Positions 44,378 through 52,499 of a DNA stretch of 64,000 bases are shown one piece after another. Every line of letters begins with the position of its first letter. Within the stretch, counting starts at the first letter, position 1. The stretch covers positions 1-64,000 of the forward strand of contig CAUWHJ010000006.1 in assembly GCA_963558655.1 (NCBI GenBank), given 5' to 3'. The notes beneath the pieces are model-generated. The model was given only the letters and a program-made list of their open reading frames with translations. It made no database searches and had not been told where the DNA came from. This DNA comes from UMGS1590 sp963558655 (lineage in GTDB: Bacteria; Bacillota; Peptococcia; Peptococcales; Peptococcaceae). Made by a program: the position numbers and the translations under genes.

Positions 44378-44495
44378 GAGTTTATTATAGCACAAACTAT
44401 GGTTTGAAATGTCTGGAAAATATGAATATTTAGCTTCAGTGCTTTTTATGTGTTTAATAAAAAGCATCGTTGCACTATGGACAGCTCGCCGCATA

Positions 44496-44527
44496 GAAAA
44501 ACGCCCGATGCAAAACATCGGACGTGT
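44496..44527 (-). terminator. Terminator of altered iron-ADH gene
   Basis: CGTCCGATG pairs with CATCGGGCG on the minus strand, followed by T5. Confidence 0.8.
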
Positions 44528-44531
44528 GGTG

Positions 44532-45641
44532 TTATTCTGCCAAAAGATGGGCGTAGCAGCTGGCGACTTCTTTGAAATCAAGCGAGAGCACGCTGGTTTT
44601 CATTAGCGGATTGCCCATGGTGGCGTTGGTGCAGCGTTCAAGGGCATCGGCGCTGATTGGGGTGATGGCGCCAATGAGTTCCCAGAGAAAATCTTCCAGC
44701 TGTTCCAGGCTCTGAAAGTCGAGGCTTTGCAAAATCACCTCGCTGACAAGCGGCGTGCGCTCAATGAGATAAGAGAGCACCGGTGGAATAATCAGCCCAT
44801 AGGCTTGTCCCAGATGCACGTCTGATACATAGGTCAGCGGGGAAGCGAGGGCTTCCAGCAGGTTGGCGCTTGCAGCGCAAATGGCAAGGCCGCTTTCGTT
44901 GGCGGCGAGCATGAGTTGTTCGTGGATGTCGTAGGTGATGTCGGTTTCAGGGTTTACCATGACAGGCGCCAGCTCACGCACAGTGCCAAGGGCTGCCAAT
45001 GCCAGCGCATCGCTGACAGGGTTGGCTTCTTCCGAAATAATGGCTTCAATGGCACGGCCCAGCGTTTTGATATAGTGAGACACCACCAGCTCATGCGGCA
45101 TATCCAACGTGTAGCGTGGGTCAAGAAACGACAGCTGCGGTGTGCCAAGCCGATTGCGAACCAGCGTGAGCCGCTCCAGCCCTTTTTGCGCCACATGGAC
45201 TTCCGGCGTCACTTCTGTGCCGCTGCCTGGCTCTGTTGGGATACACACCACCGGCAGAGGACGGGCGATGTCGCCTTTTAAGAGCGTGGCGGATTCGATG
45301 TCCTGTGCAGCCAGCAGCGCAATGCCCTTGCCGGCTTCCAAAGTGGCATCACAGCCCACGGCGATGACAAAATCCACTTGGCTTTCTCGTGCCATGGCAG
45401 CACCCGCTTCAAGGTTGCCAATGCTTGGCGCAATTTTGCGTGTGTGCAGATACACTGTGCGGCGAATATCATTAAAATCCAGACAGAACAAGATTTCCTG
45501 TTTCGCTGGGTGGGCGTCGTCCAAGCCGGCGTCCATCACGAGCATGGCGTGTTTGCCCATGCCGGCGATCAGCTGGGCATATTCAGCCAGCGCATCTTTT
45601 TGTAAGATCACATGAGTTGGAAGTTCGTAGTTCAAAAGCAA
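44532..45641 (-). CDS. Iron-containing alcohol dehydrogenase-like protein, altered metal site
   Basis: A 369-residue protein with the iron-ADH fold pattern: a nucleotide-binding half with AVGCDATLEAGKGIALLA where family members have GGGS...AK, a TEPGSGTEV motif, and the helical half. The metal site is changed. The usual DALxHAIE is KTLGRAIE, replacing the Asp and first His ligands, and only the HLGQA histidine is apparent later. It may bind no iron or use another chemistry. The start is a TTG with GGGAGG eight bases upstream. A single gene. Confidence 0.75.
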   Translation of the reverse strand: MLLNYELPTHVILQKDALAEYAQLIAGMGKHAMLVMDAGLDDAHPAKQEILFCLDFNDIRRTVYLHTRKIAPSIGNLEAGAAMARESQVDFVIAVGCDATLEAGKGIALLAAQDIESATLLKGDIARPLPVVCIPTEPGSGTEVTPEVHVAQKGLERLTLVRNRLGTPQLSFLDPRYTLDMPHELVVSHYIKTLGRAIEAIISEEANPVSDALALAALGTVRELAPVMVNPETDITYDIHEQLMLAANESGLAICAASANLLEALASPLTYVSDVHLGQAYGLIIPPVLSYLIERTPLVSEVILQSLDFQSLEQLEDFLWELIGAITPISADALERCTNATMGNPLMKTSVLSLDFKEVASCYAHLLAE

Positions 45642-45734
45642 CGTTCGTCGCCTCCCTTTTTATGACATTCCGTTCCTTTTATTATCCCCGATTCTTGAAA
45701 TAATTGCAAGCCCCTGCCTGCGGACGGCGGGTGC

Positions 45735-46388
45735 TCACTGTTTGCGGCCTTTGTAGCAAAGAGCACCCCAGGCGAGATCGGCACGGCCGTTGGTCCAACC
45801 GTTGATGGCATCGGTGGCAGCAGCTTCTTCATCGGCGGGAATGAAGAGGTGGTAGTGAACACGATCGTCGTAGACGGTGTCCTCAAGGAGCCAGTCGGTT
45901 TTTTCAAGCTGGTGGCTGATGGTGCCTTGGAAGGTGTAGTCGGCAGAAAGCACCAGCGCACGGTGGCGGGTCCAGGTGGTGATGTGCGCCGCTGCCAGTG
46001 CCACCGCTGCGCCACGGGTGTAGGCACGCACAAGCCCGCCGGCGCCCAGTTTGACACCGCCGAAATAGCGCACCACAGCGCAGACCACATCGGTCAGCCC
46101 TTCTTTTTTCAGCACCTCGAGCATGGGCACACCAGCCGTGCCGGAAGGCTCGCCATCGTCAGAAAAACGCATCTGCAAACCGCCACGACCGATGATCCAG
46201 GCCGAGCAAACGTGGGTGGCCTGTGGGTGCAGGCTGCGAATCTCGCTGATAAAGGCACGGGCTTCGTCCTCATCGGTGACAGGAAGGGCGTAGCCAATGA
46301 AGCGGGATTTTTCGATGATAAACTCATCTTCGCCATAGCCGGCGACACTTTGATAGTTTTCCGGAGATTGGGGGTCGAGTGGATTCAT
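45735..46388 (-). CDS. YigZ/IMPACT family protein
   Basis: A 217-residue protein of the UPF0029/IMPACT family. The N-terminal domain carries EKSRFIGYALPV, HVCSAWIIG, RFSDDGEPSGTAG and VVRYFGGVKLGAGGLVRAY, all strong family landmarks, and the C-terminal ferredoxin-like domain is present. The eukaryotic relative inhibits the GCN2 kinase; the bacterial role is unclear, with ribosome or RNA binding suggested. The ATG at 46388 overlaps no neighbour. Confidence 0.95.
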   Translation of the reverse strand: MNPLDPQSPENYQSVAGYGEDEFIIEKSRFIGYALPVTDEDEARAFISEIRSLHPQATHVCSAWIIGRGGLQMRFSDDGEPSGTAGVPMLEVLKKEGLTDVVCAVVRYFGGVKLGAGGLVRAYTRGAAVALAAAHITTWTRHRALVLSADYTFQGTISHQLEKTDWLLEDTVYDDRVHYHLFIPADEEAAATDAINGWTNGRADLAWGALCYKGRKQ

Positions 46389-46438
46389 GGTGTTACCTCA
46401 TTTTCTGTGAGAATTCGTTGCGAAAGAAAGCGCTGCTG

Positions 46439-46483
46439 AAAAAACATCACCCTACCAAACGTGAGACGTTGGTAGGGTGATGC
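46439..46483 (-). terminator. Terminator of small acidic protein gene
   Basis: CATCACCCTACCAA pairs with TTGGTAGGGTGATG, with T6 on the minus strand. Confidence 0.9.
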
Positions 46484-46508
46484 CGCAATGCCTCCTTGTG
46501 TCGGCGTT

Positions 46509-46778
46509 TTATGCGTTGTCGGTTTCCTCAATGTAGTAGAGCACATAAGCGCGTTCTGGATCGGTGTTGATCTTTTCCATGTACTCAGGAGAGAGGGAGA
46601 CTTCGCCAATGAGATTGAATGGGCTTTCAAAGTCGAAATCTTCTTCTTCGGTGCACTTGCAAATATCGAGCTGTGCGTTTGGGTCTTCGTCTGGCTTCAC
46701 ACCAAGAGCGAGAAACTGAGCCTTCGCGTCATCGGCGCTGTCAGCGAAGATGATGTGGGTATTGGTTGTATGTTGCAT
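46509..46778 (-). CDS. Small acidic protein, unknown function
   Basis: An 89-residue acidic protein from the ATG at 46778 with GGAGG upstream. It contains a CxC-like pair (DICKCTEE) and no signal or membrane segment. I recognise no family. Its own terminator and a good ribosome site support a genuine gene. Confidence 0.6.
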   Translation of the reverse strand: MQHTTNTHIIFADSADDAKAQFLALGVKPDEDPNAQLDICKCTEEEDFDFESPFNLIGEVSLSPEYMEKINTDPERAYVLYYIEETDNA

Positions 46779-46939
46779 AAAAAATGCCTCCTTCAAACTT
46801 TTATCGTCTATAGGGATTATACCACGCCACAGCCCTCACTGCACACCTTTCCGAAGAAAAAAGTGTGAAACATGTGGCAAAGGTGGCATCATTTTGTATA
46901 ATAAGAACGAACCGTTGCAATCGCTCAAGGAGGAAAACC

Positions 46940-47950
46940 ATGAAGCAAAACCGCTACATTCCTGTCATTGACTATATCAAAGCCTTCGCCATGTGCATGG
47001 TGGTGACAACGCATTTCTTTGTCTATGACGAAAAAGATTTTGCGCTTTTTATCTATGTGATTCAGGTGGGTATGCCGCTCTTTATGTTCATCACAAGCTA
47101 CAACTATGCCATGTCGAACGTGCGGCATGGCCGTGCCGATTTGCGAAGCCTCTATGCGCCGAAGCTCCTGGGCAAGCAATTTGGCGCCATTTTGCCGGCG
47201 TATGTGCTGATGTTTGCGGTGGAATGGGCGTGTGATGTGTTTATGGGGCAGCGTTTTTCTCCAGGCGAGGTGCTCTATGCTTTTGTCAGCGGCGGCTTGA
47301 ACGGCGGCAGCCATGGCGGCTATTTCTTCTGCGTGTACTGGCAATTTTTGCTGCTTGCGCCGCTGCTTTATGTGCTCTTGCGCCGCTATCCACGGCAGAC
47401 GCTTCTGGCGGCGTTTGTGCTTGATGTGCTCTATGAATGGTCGGTCGGTGTTTTTGACATTCCGCGCGATTTCAACCGTTTGCTTTTCATTCGCTATCTC
47501 TTTATCACGGCCTTTGGTATGTATTTTTATCTCTATCGCAGCCGTGTGCGGCTGGGGCTTGTTGCCGTGGGCGCAGTGCTTAGTTTAACTTACATTACGG
47601 CGCTGGAATATTTTGGCCTCGACTGGCCGCTCACCACCTACTGGCTCAATACCAATGTTTACGCCAGCTTCTATTTCATCGCCATCGCTGTATTTGCTTT
47701 TCATTTCTTTGAAAGTAAACAGCTTCCCGGTCGTTTGCACAGCCTCGTTCGCACCGTGGGCATTTCCACCTGGCACATCTATCTTTTTCAGATGCTCTTT
47801 TTCCGCCTGGGCTGGAGTGCGCCCATCGCTGATTGGCCGCTTTTCTGGCGGATTCTCGTGGGCGATGCTTTTTGTCTGGCAATGGGCTGTTTGTGGTCGG
47901 CACTCGAACGCCGTGTGCGTGGAAAAATGAAAAAAATGGCGAAATCATGA
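46940..47950 (+). CDS. Acyltransferase 3 family membrane protein
   Basis: A 336-residue protein with about ten membrane helices. The start (YIPVIDYIKAFAMCMVVTTHFF) has the family's conserved histidine after the first helix, and STWHIYLFQMLFF near the C-terminus is another landmark. Members O-acylate surface polysaccharides, peptidoglycan or lipids. AAGGAGG precedes the ATG at 46940. It is a single gene; no polysaccharide cluster is adjacent, so the acceptor is unknown. Confidence 0.85.
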   Translation: MKQNRYIPVIDYIKAFAMCMVVTTHFFVYDEKDFALFIYVIQVGMPLFMFITSYNYAMSNVRHGRADLRSLYAPKLLGKQFGAILPAYVLMFAVEWACDVFMGQRFSPGEVLYAFVSGGLNGGSHGGYFFCVYWQFLLLAPLLYVLLRRYPRQTLLAAFVLDVLYEWSVGVFDIPRDFNRLLFIRYLFITAFGMYFYLYRSRVRLGLVAVGAVLSLTYITALEYFGLDWPLTTYWLNTNVYASFYFIAIAVFAFHFFESKQLPGRLHSLVRTVGISTWHIYLFQMLFFRLGWSAPIADWPLFWRILVGDAFCLAMGCLWSALERRVRGKMKKMAKS

Positions 47951-47969
47951 AAAATCCATGAAAAAATGC

Positions 47970-47998
47970 TTGCGCTTCGGCGTCTCATCAGCTATAAT
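47970..47998 (+). promoter_or_regulatory. tRNA-Gln promoter
   Basis: TTGCGC (47970-47975), a 17-bp spacer and TATAAT (47993-47998), just ahead of the tRNA. Confidence 0.75.
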
Positions 47999-48012
47999 AA
48001 TTCTTGCGTTGT

Positions 48013-48084
48013 TGGGGTATCGCCAAGCGGTAAGGCACATGGCTCTGACCCATGCATTCCTAGGTTCGAATCCTAGTACCCCAG
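48013..48084 (+). tRNA. tRNA-Gln (anticodon CUG)
   Basis: A complete cloverleaf of 72 bases. The acceptor arm TGGGGTA pairs with TACCCCA. The D-arm contains AAGCGGTAAGG. The anticodon stem CATGG/CCATG encloses CTCTGAC, giving anticodon CTG for CAG codons. The T-arm GGTTCGAATCC is canonical. CCA is not encoded. Sequence identity elements match bacterial tRNA-Gln. Confidence 0.96.
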
Positions 48085-48087
48085 TTT

Positions 48088-48118
48088 GCACCTATCCATT
48101 GGGATGGGTGCTTTTTTT
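48088..48118 (+). terminator. tRNA terminator
   Basis: GCACCTATCC pairs with GGGATGGGTGC, then T7. Confidence 0.92.
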
Positions 48119-48205
48119 CTATATTGTTCTCGCTGATGGTTGACCGTGATACAGTAAATCGGTATTATATAGTTAGATGCGTAAGAAAAGGACGAGGTGA
48201 GAAGT

Positions 48206-48781
48206 ATGTTTTCTGGAAAAAAAGTCATCTTAACCAAGCCGCAAATTCAGGATGCTGACATTCTGCAAAAGTGGTACTCCAATAAAGAATTTCGTCAGCT
48301 TTACGACGGCTACACCGGCAACTCGCTGGAAATGGTCATGGAAGAAATCCGCAATGGCGCCGATATTTCCGATCCTCACGCTACGCGTGTGAACTTTATT
48401 GTCTCCACCAAGCACAAGCAAATTCCGATTGGTGTTGCTTCGATTTCCGACATCGACCGGCAAAATGGTCATGCCCGCATTTCTCTGGGCATCGCCGACA
48501 CCTCGCGCCGCCTTGGCTGGTATGGCATTGATTTGATGATCGTGCTTTGCGACATCGTCTTTTACCAGTTCGGCTTCAAACGCTGCTATATGTGCATCAA
48601 CGACAACAACCAACTGGCTGTGCGTACCGCCACCAACTTTGGTTTCCAGGTGGAAGGCCAGCTGCGTAGCCACATCTTCACCGGCGGCGAATATGTGGAC
48701 CAATGGATGCTCGGCCTGCTCAAAGACGAATACGAAAACATTTCCATCGTTTCCCGCTGGAAAGCAAGAAAAGAAAACTAA
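48206..48781 (+). CDS. GNAT-family N-acetyltransferase (RimJ/RimL-like)
   Basis: A 191-residue protein with the RimJ/RimL or SpeG-like GNAT pattern: an N-terminal VILTKPQIQDADILQKWYSN, a central IGVASISDIDRQNGHARISLGI strand pair, and a C-terminal CYMCINDNNQLAVRTATNFGFQVEGQLR acetyl-CoA-binding helix region. I chose the ATG at 48206 behind GAGGTG. It could acetylate a ribosomal protein, an antibiotic or a polyamine. A terminator follows. Confidence 0.88.
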   Translation: MFSGKKVILTKPQIQDADILQKWYSNKEFRQLYDGYTGNSLEMVMEEIRNGADISDPHATRVNFIVSTKHKQIPIGVASISDIDRQNGHARISLGIADTSRRLGWYGIDLMIVLCDIVFYQFGFKRCYMCINDNNQLAVRTATNFGFQVEGQLRSHIFTGGEYVDQWMLGLLKDEYENISIVSRWKARKEN

Positions 48782-48795
48782 ACAGCGCAACTCAA

Positions 48796-48826
48796 GCACA
48801 GGAAGTATGCCTTCCTGTGCTTTTTT
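48796..48826 (+). terminator. Terminator of acetyltransferase gene
   Basis: GCACAGGAAG pairs with CTTCCTGTGC around TATG, then T6. Confidence 0.92.
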
Positions 48827-48858
48827 GCGTGCTTAAAAAATAATGCTGCGCCTGGCTC

Positions 48859-48940
48859 TTGCACAGAGCGCACCGATTCGCTACAATAAAACAGGTATCT
48901 GGCGGCAGTCGCGAGACGCTGCATGGACACCTGTTTTTTT
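48859..48940 (+). promoter_or_regulatory. Promoter with immediate terminator ahead of pantothenate operon
   Basis: TTGCAC (48859-48864), a 17-bp spacer and TACAAT (48882-48887). The transcript would begin in a hairpin (ACAGGT with ACCTGT, inner GCAG with CTGC) followed by T7 at 48934-48940. This makes a terminator within 50 nt of the start, about 100 nt before the ECF gene. It could be an attenuator or make a tiny RNA. Confidence 0.5.
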
Positions 48941-49042
48941 ATTTGCGTTTCTATCACAAACGAAGCCACCTGGAGCCTGTGTGCCCGGGATGGGCCGCGT
49001 GTGGAACGCGGTTCTGGCGAGAGAAAGCTGGGAGGAATGAAC

Positions 49043-49582
49043 ATGAGCGAACGCAAGACAAAGAAGAAACTGACGACGCAGCGCCTGGTAATGGGCGGGG
49101 TGTTTGGTGCCATTTGTGTGGTGCTGGGGCTGACGGGACTGGGTATGATTCCGGTGCCGAACCTCACAGGACGTGCCACCATTATGCACGTGCCGGTGAT
49201 TATTGCCGGAGTGTTGGAAGGGCCGTTGGTGGGCGCATTCACGGGGCTGATTATGGGGGGCTACAGTTTAATGACAGCTTCCACCGTGCCAGACCCGATT
49301 GTAACGATTGTGCCGCGCATTTTGATTGGCGTTGTCAGTGGGTATGTGTATAAATTGTTTGGCCGTCATTATTTGATGGGGGCAGCGTTTGCCGGTATTG
49401 CCGGCACCGCTACGAATACGCTTGGCTACATTGGCCTGGCTATTCTTTTGGGGTATCTGCCACAGGCCATTTGGATTGCGGTGCTGCCGCAATTTGTGAT
49501 TGAGCTGATTCTGGCCACAGTGCTTACGGTGGCTTTGGTGCGCGTGATTGTGCGTGCGATGCCGTCTTACGGCAAGAAGTAA
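49043..49582 (+). CDS. ECF transporter S component, probably pantothenate
   Basis: A 179-residue membrane protein with six helices and the S-component features: RLVMGGVFGAICVVLG in helix 1 and an MHVPVIIAGVLEGPLVGAFTGLIMG core. It would capture a vitamin and work with the shared ECF ATPase module, which is not in this window. CoaX follows 23 bases later, so pantothenate (PanT) is the likely ligand. The ATG at 49043 has GGGAGG at proper distance. Confidence 0.85.
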   Translation: MSERKTKKKLTTQRLVMGGVFGAICVVLGLTGLGMIPVPNLTGRATIMHVPVIIAGVLEGPLVGAFTGLIMGGYSLMTASTVPDPIVTIVPRILIGVVSGYVYKLFGRHYLMGAAFAGIAGTATNTLGYIGLAILLGYLPQAIWIAVLPQFVIELILATVLTVALVRVIVRAMPSYGKK

Positions 49583-49605
49583 CAAAGAAAATGGAGGAAA
49601 CGGGT

Positions 49606-50397
49606 ATGCTCTTAGCCTTTGATACAGGGAATACCAACGTTGTTGCTGGGGTTTACGAAGGCGACCGCCTTTTTGCCAGCTGGCGTTTTGCCACAGATGC
49701 ACGCCGCACTGCCGATGAGTATGCGGTGTTGTGCCAGAACTTTTTTGCCACGAAAGGGTTGGGTTTCAAGGCGATTGATCAGATTATTATTTCGTCGGTG
49801 GTGCCGGATTTGACCCGCACGTTGGTGCGTATGTGTGAAAGCTATTTCAAGATTACCCCGCTTTTGGTGGAAGCCGGGGTGAAAACCGGTCTCAAGATTC
49901 GCTATGAGAATCCAAAAGAACTGGGGGCTGACCGCATTGTCAATGCAGTTAGTGGTATTGAGCGTTATGGTGCACCGTTGATTATTGTTGACTTTGGCAC
50001 GGCGACCACGTTTTGTGCCATCAATGCCGACAAGGAATATCTTGGCGGTGCCATTCATGCCGGCATTGGTATTTCCATGGAGGCGCTTTTCAGCCATGCT
50101 GCCAAGCTGCCAAAGGTGGAACTGGTGGCGCCGCAGCAGGTGATTGGCCGCACCACTACCGATGCTATGCAGTCGGGGCTGGTGTTTGGCTATGCCGATC
50201 TTGTGGATGGCATGATTGCGCGCATTGCCCGTGAAATGGGCACCACGCCGGAAGAGATTTTTGTGGTTGCCACCGGCGGCCACAGCGAAACCATTTGTGT
50301 GAACTGCCGTTATGTCAACACCATCGACCCAATGCTGACCTTGGAAGGCTTGCGCCTGATTGCCGCCCGCAACAAAGGGGGGCATCGCCATGCTTGA
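49606..50397 (+). CDS. coaX: Type III pantothenate kinase
   Basis: A 263-residue CoaX: DTGNTNVV phosphate-binding motif at the N-terminus, then SSVVPDLTRTL, YENPKELGADRIVNAV, VDFGTATTF and GGAIHAGI, all family signatures. It phosphorylates pantothenate in the first step of coenzyme A synthesis. The start at 49606 follows GGAGG. It is in an operon with the ECF S component and overlaps the RNase Z-like gene by 8 bases. Confidence 0.97.
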   Translation: MLLAFDTGNTNVVAGVYEGDRLFASWRFATDARRTADEYAVLCQNFFATKGLGFKAIDQIIISSVVPDLTRTLVRMCESYFKITPLLVEAGVKTGLKIRYENPKELGADRIVNAVSGIERYGAPLIIVDFGTATTFCAINADKEYLGGAIHAGIGISMEALFSHAAKLPKVELVAPQQVIGRTTTDAMQSGLVFGYADLVDGMIARIAREMGTTPEEIFVVATGGHSETICVNCRYVNTIDPMLTLEGLRLIAARNKGGHRHA

Positions 50398-51307
50398 TGT
50401 TTGCCTGTTGGGCTGCGGCGGCATGATGCCTTTGCCAAAGCGCTTTTTGACGGCACTTTTGGTGCGCCATGAAGGCTCCAACGTGCTCATCGACTGCGGT
50501 GAAGCCACGCAGGTGGCGCTGCATATGTCTGAGTTCAGCACCAAAAACATTGACCATATTCTCTTTACCCACTACCATGGCGACCATGTGGGTGGGTTGC
50601 CGGGGCTTTTAATGACCATTGCTAACAATCACCGCACCGAACCGCTGCATCTTTGGGGCGGCGAGGGGCTGACTCGCGTGGTGCGTGGGCTGACAGTGAT
50701 TTGCGGGCCGCTGCCCTTTGAGCTGGTGCTGCACGAGCTGCCTTTCAAAGAGCCAACCACCTTCACCACAGGTGCGCTCCAGTGGCGCACACAGCCGGTG
50801 AAGCATCGTGTGCCTTGTTTGGCATACAGTGCGTATCTGCCACGTGCCGGCCGTTTCGATGTGGCCCGTGCCAAGGCAGCGGAGATTCCTGTGCAGGCGT
50901 GGTCGCATCTGCAAAAGGGCGAAAGCGTAACCTTAGACGATGGTCGCACTTTTGCGCCAGAAGATGTGCTCGGGCCAGAACGTCGTGGGCTGCGTCTGAG
51001 CTATGCTACCGACTGTCGTCCGGCGCCGGCACTGGTGGAGCTGGTGCGCGACAGTGATTTGTTTGTTGCCGAAGGGCTTTACGGTGATCCTGCCAAGCAG
51101 CACGATGCCGCTAGCAAAGGCCACATGGTTTATCCGGAAGCGGCACGCATGGCACGAGATGCCAACGTGCGCGAGCTTTGGTTTACCCATTATAGTCCAG
51201 CCATGCTTAATCCAAAGGAATTTTTGGACGGCGCACGGGAGATTTTTCCAAACTGCCACACCGGTCGTAATTTGAAAACCACCACGCTGCGGTTTGACGA
51301 AGAATAA
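50390..51307 (+). CDS. Ribonuclease Z-like metallo-beta-lactamase-fold protein
   Basis: A 305-residue protein of the RNase Z family: HYHGDH near residue 61 binds two zinc ions, with further ligands in SYATD and WFTHYSP. RNase Z trims the 3' ends of tRNAs lacking encoded CCA, such as the tRNA-Gln in this window. The long central part differs from E. coli RNase BN, so a different substrate is possible. It is translationally coupled to coaX through an ATG that overlaps its stop by 8 bases. Confidence 0.88.
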   Translation: MLDVCLLGCGGMMPLPKRFLTALLVRHEGSNVLIDCGEATQVALHMSEFSTKNIDHILFTHYHGDHVGGLPGLLMTIANNHRTEPLHLWGGEGLTRVVRGLTVICGPLPFELVLHELPFKEPTTFTTGALQWRTQPVKHRVPCLAYSAYLPRAGRFDVARAKAAEIPVQAWSHLQKGESVTLDDGRTFAPEDVLGPERRGLRLSYATDCRPAPALVELVRDSDLFVAEGLYGDPAKQHDAASKGHMVYPEAARMARDANVRELWFTHYSPAMLNPKEFLDGAREIFPNCHTGRNLKTTTLRFDEE

Positions 51308-51330
51308 TGTGTCCTTGTGGCGAATAATCG

Positions 51331-51360
51331 TTGACAATGTCCGCCGCAAGCTGATATACT
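51331..51360 (+). promoter_or_regulatory. Promoter of TerC operon
   Basis: TTGACA (51331-51336), an 18-bp spacer and TATACT (51355-51360), just before the riboswitch. Confidence 0.75.
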
Positions 51361-51378
51361 TATACTCATCCCATAAGC

Positions 51379-51518
51379 AAAGGGGAGTAGCACTGGCGCA
51401 TAGCCAGGGGCAGCGTCGTCACCTCGTGATTTTCACCGGTGCTGCCTAAAAAGGAACGACCTTTGATTGCAAGACCTTTGCCTTCCTTGTTGTTACAAGA
51501 AAGGCAAAGGCCTTTTTT
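51379..51518 (+). promoter_or_regulatory. yybP-ykoY manganese riboswitch with terminator
   Basis: AAAGGGGAGTAGC at 51379 begins the aptamer, with the conserved CGTCGTCACCTCG region, a CACCGGTGCTGCC arm and the closing GACCTTTG at about 51458-51466. A terminator follows: CCTTTGCCTT pairs with AAGGCAAAGG, then T6 (51475-51518). Mn2+-bound yybP-ykoY aptamers turn on manganese exporters such as TerC/Alx-type proteins, which is what follows. Confidence 0.92.
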
Positions 51519-51552
51519 GTATAAAAAAGTCAATCAAGAAAAGGAGTAGCGT

Positions 51553-52389
51553 ATGGAATTATCACTGCTCGGCACCCTTGGTGCCATTGATTCTGGAATG
51601 ATGGTCCAGTATCTGTTTGTTCTGCTCATGCTCGTTGCTATGGAGGGACTGCTCAGTGCCGACAATGCCTTGGTACTGGCGGTGATGGTGCGACCGTTGG
51701 CGCCGAACCTGCGGCAAAAAGCACTTTTTTACGGCCTTGTTGGGGCTGTGGTGCTGCGTTTTGTGGCCTTGTTCTTTGTGTCCTTCCTTGTGAACATCTG
51801 GCAGGCACAGGCCATTGGCGCGGTTTATCTCATTTATGTTGGTTTGCATAACATTTACAAATACCAAAAGGCGAAAAAAGAAACCGGTCAGGAAAGTTCC
51901 AAAGAACAACTGCCGGAAGAAGTCAACACCAACTATCTTTATAGTAAGAAAGAGTTTTGGAAAGTTGTTGCCAAGGTTGAAATTACCGACATTGCTTTTG
52001 CCGTAGATTCCATTCTCGCAGCGGTGGCACTGGCAATTTCTCTGCCGGAAACAGGCTGGGGCCACATTGGCGGCATGGACACCGGACAATTTGTGGTGGT
52101 GCTCATTGGCGGGCTGTGCGGCGTGGTGCTGATGCGTTTTGCTGCTACCATCTTCGTTAAACTGCTGGACAAACGCCCAAAACTCGAAATGGCTGCCTTT
52201 TTGCTGGTGACCTGGGTGGGTGTGAAACTCGTTGTCGTCACGCTGGCGCACGAAAAACTCGGTATTCTGCCACACGAATTTCCGGAAAGCACCCTCTGGC
52301 AAGTCATCTTCTATGGCGTGATGCTTCTCATCGCCCTTTGGGGTTGGTTTGCTTCTAAGCCTAAAGACGAAGAAACGTCTCAACAATAA
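51553..52389 (+). CDS. TerC-family membrane protein, copy 1 (probable Mn exporter)
   Basis: A 278-residue protein with about seven helices and the TerC signatures EGLLSADNALVLAVMVRPL and DIAFAVDSILA, whose aspartates are thought to bind metal. TerC/Alx proteins export manganese. The upstream yybP-ykoY riboswitch supports that role here. AAAGGAG precedes the ATG. A close paralogue follows 110 bases later. Confidence 0.93.
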   Translation: MELSLLGTLGAIDSGMMVQYLFVLLMLVAMEGLLSADNALVLAVMVRPLAPNLRQKALFYGLVGAVVLRFVALFFVSFLVNIWQAQAIGAVYLIYVGLHNIYKYQKAKKETGQESSKEQLPEEVNTNYLYSKKEFWKVVAKVEITDIAFAVDSILAAVALAISLPETGWGHIGGMDTGQFVVVLIGGLCGVVLMRFAATIFVKLLDKRPKLEMAAFLLVTWVGVKLVVVTLAHEKLGILPHEFPESTLWQVIFYGVMLLIALWGWFASKPKDEETSQQ

Positions 52390-52499
52390 TCATATCAACC
52401 GGAAATTCCGGCGTTTTCAAGCGACCTGCCCATGGCCGGTCGCACTTTGTTTTAAGTCGGTTTTTATAGATCATCATTACAACGAAAGGGAGTAACAAC

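Noticed and set aside
43671..44415. Small-RNA array as CRISPR or as a type III toxin-antitoxin RNA
   Set aside because: The units have no constant repeat with variable spacers, no cas genes are near, and no ToxN-like toxin gene follows. Each unit carries its own promoter and terminator, unlike type III antitoxin repeats.
48941..49042. T-box riboswitch in front of the ECF gene
   Set aside because: A GTGTGGAACGCGG stretch recalls the T-box sequence, but it does not match the conserved 14-base core and no Stem I or specifier loop can be drawn.
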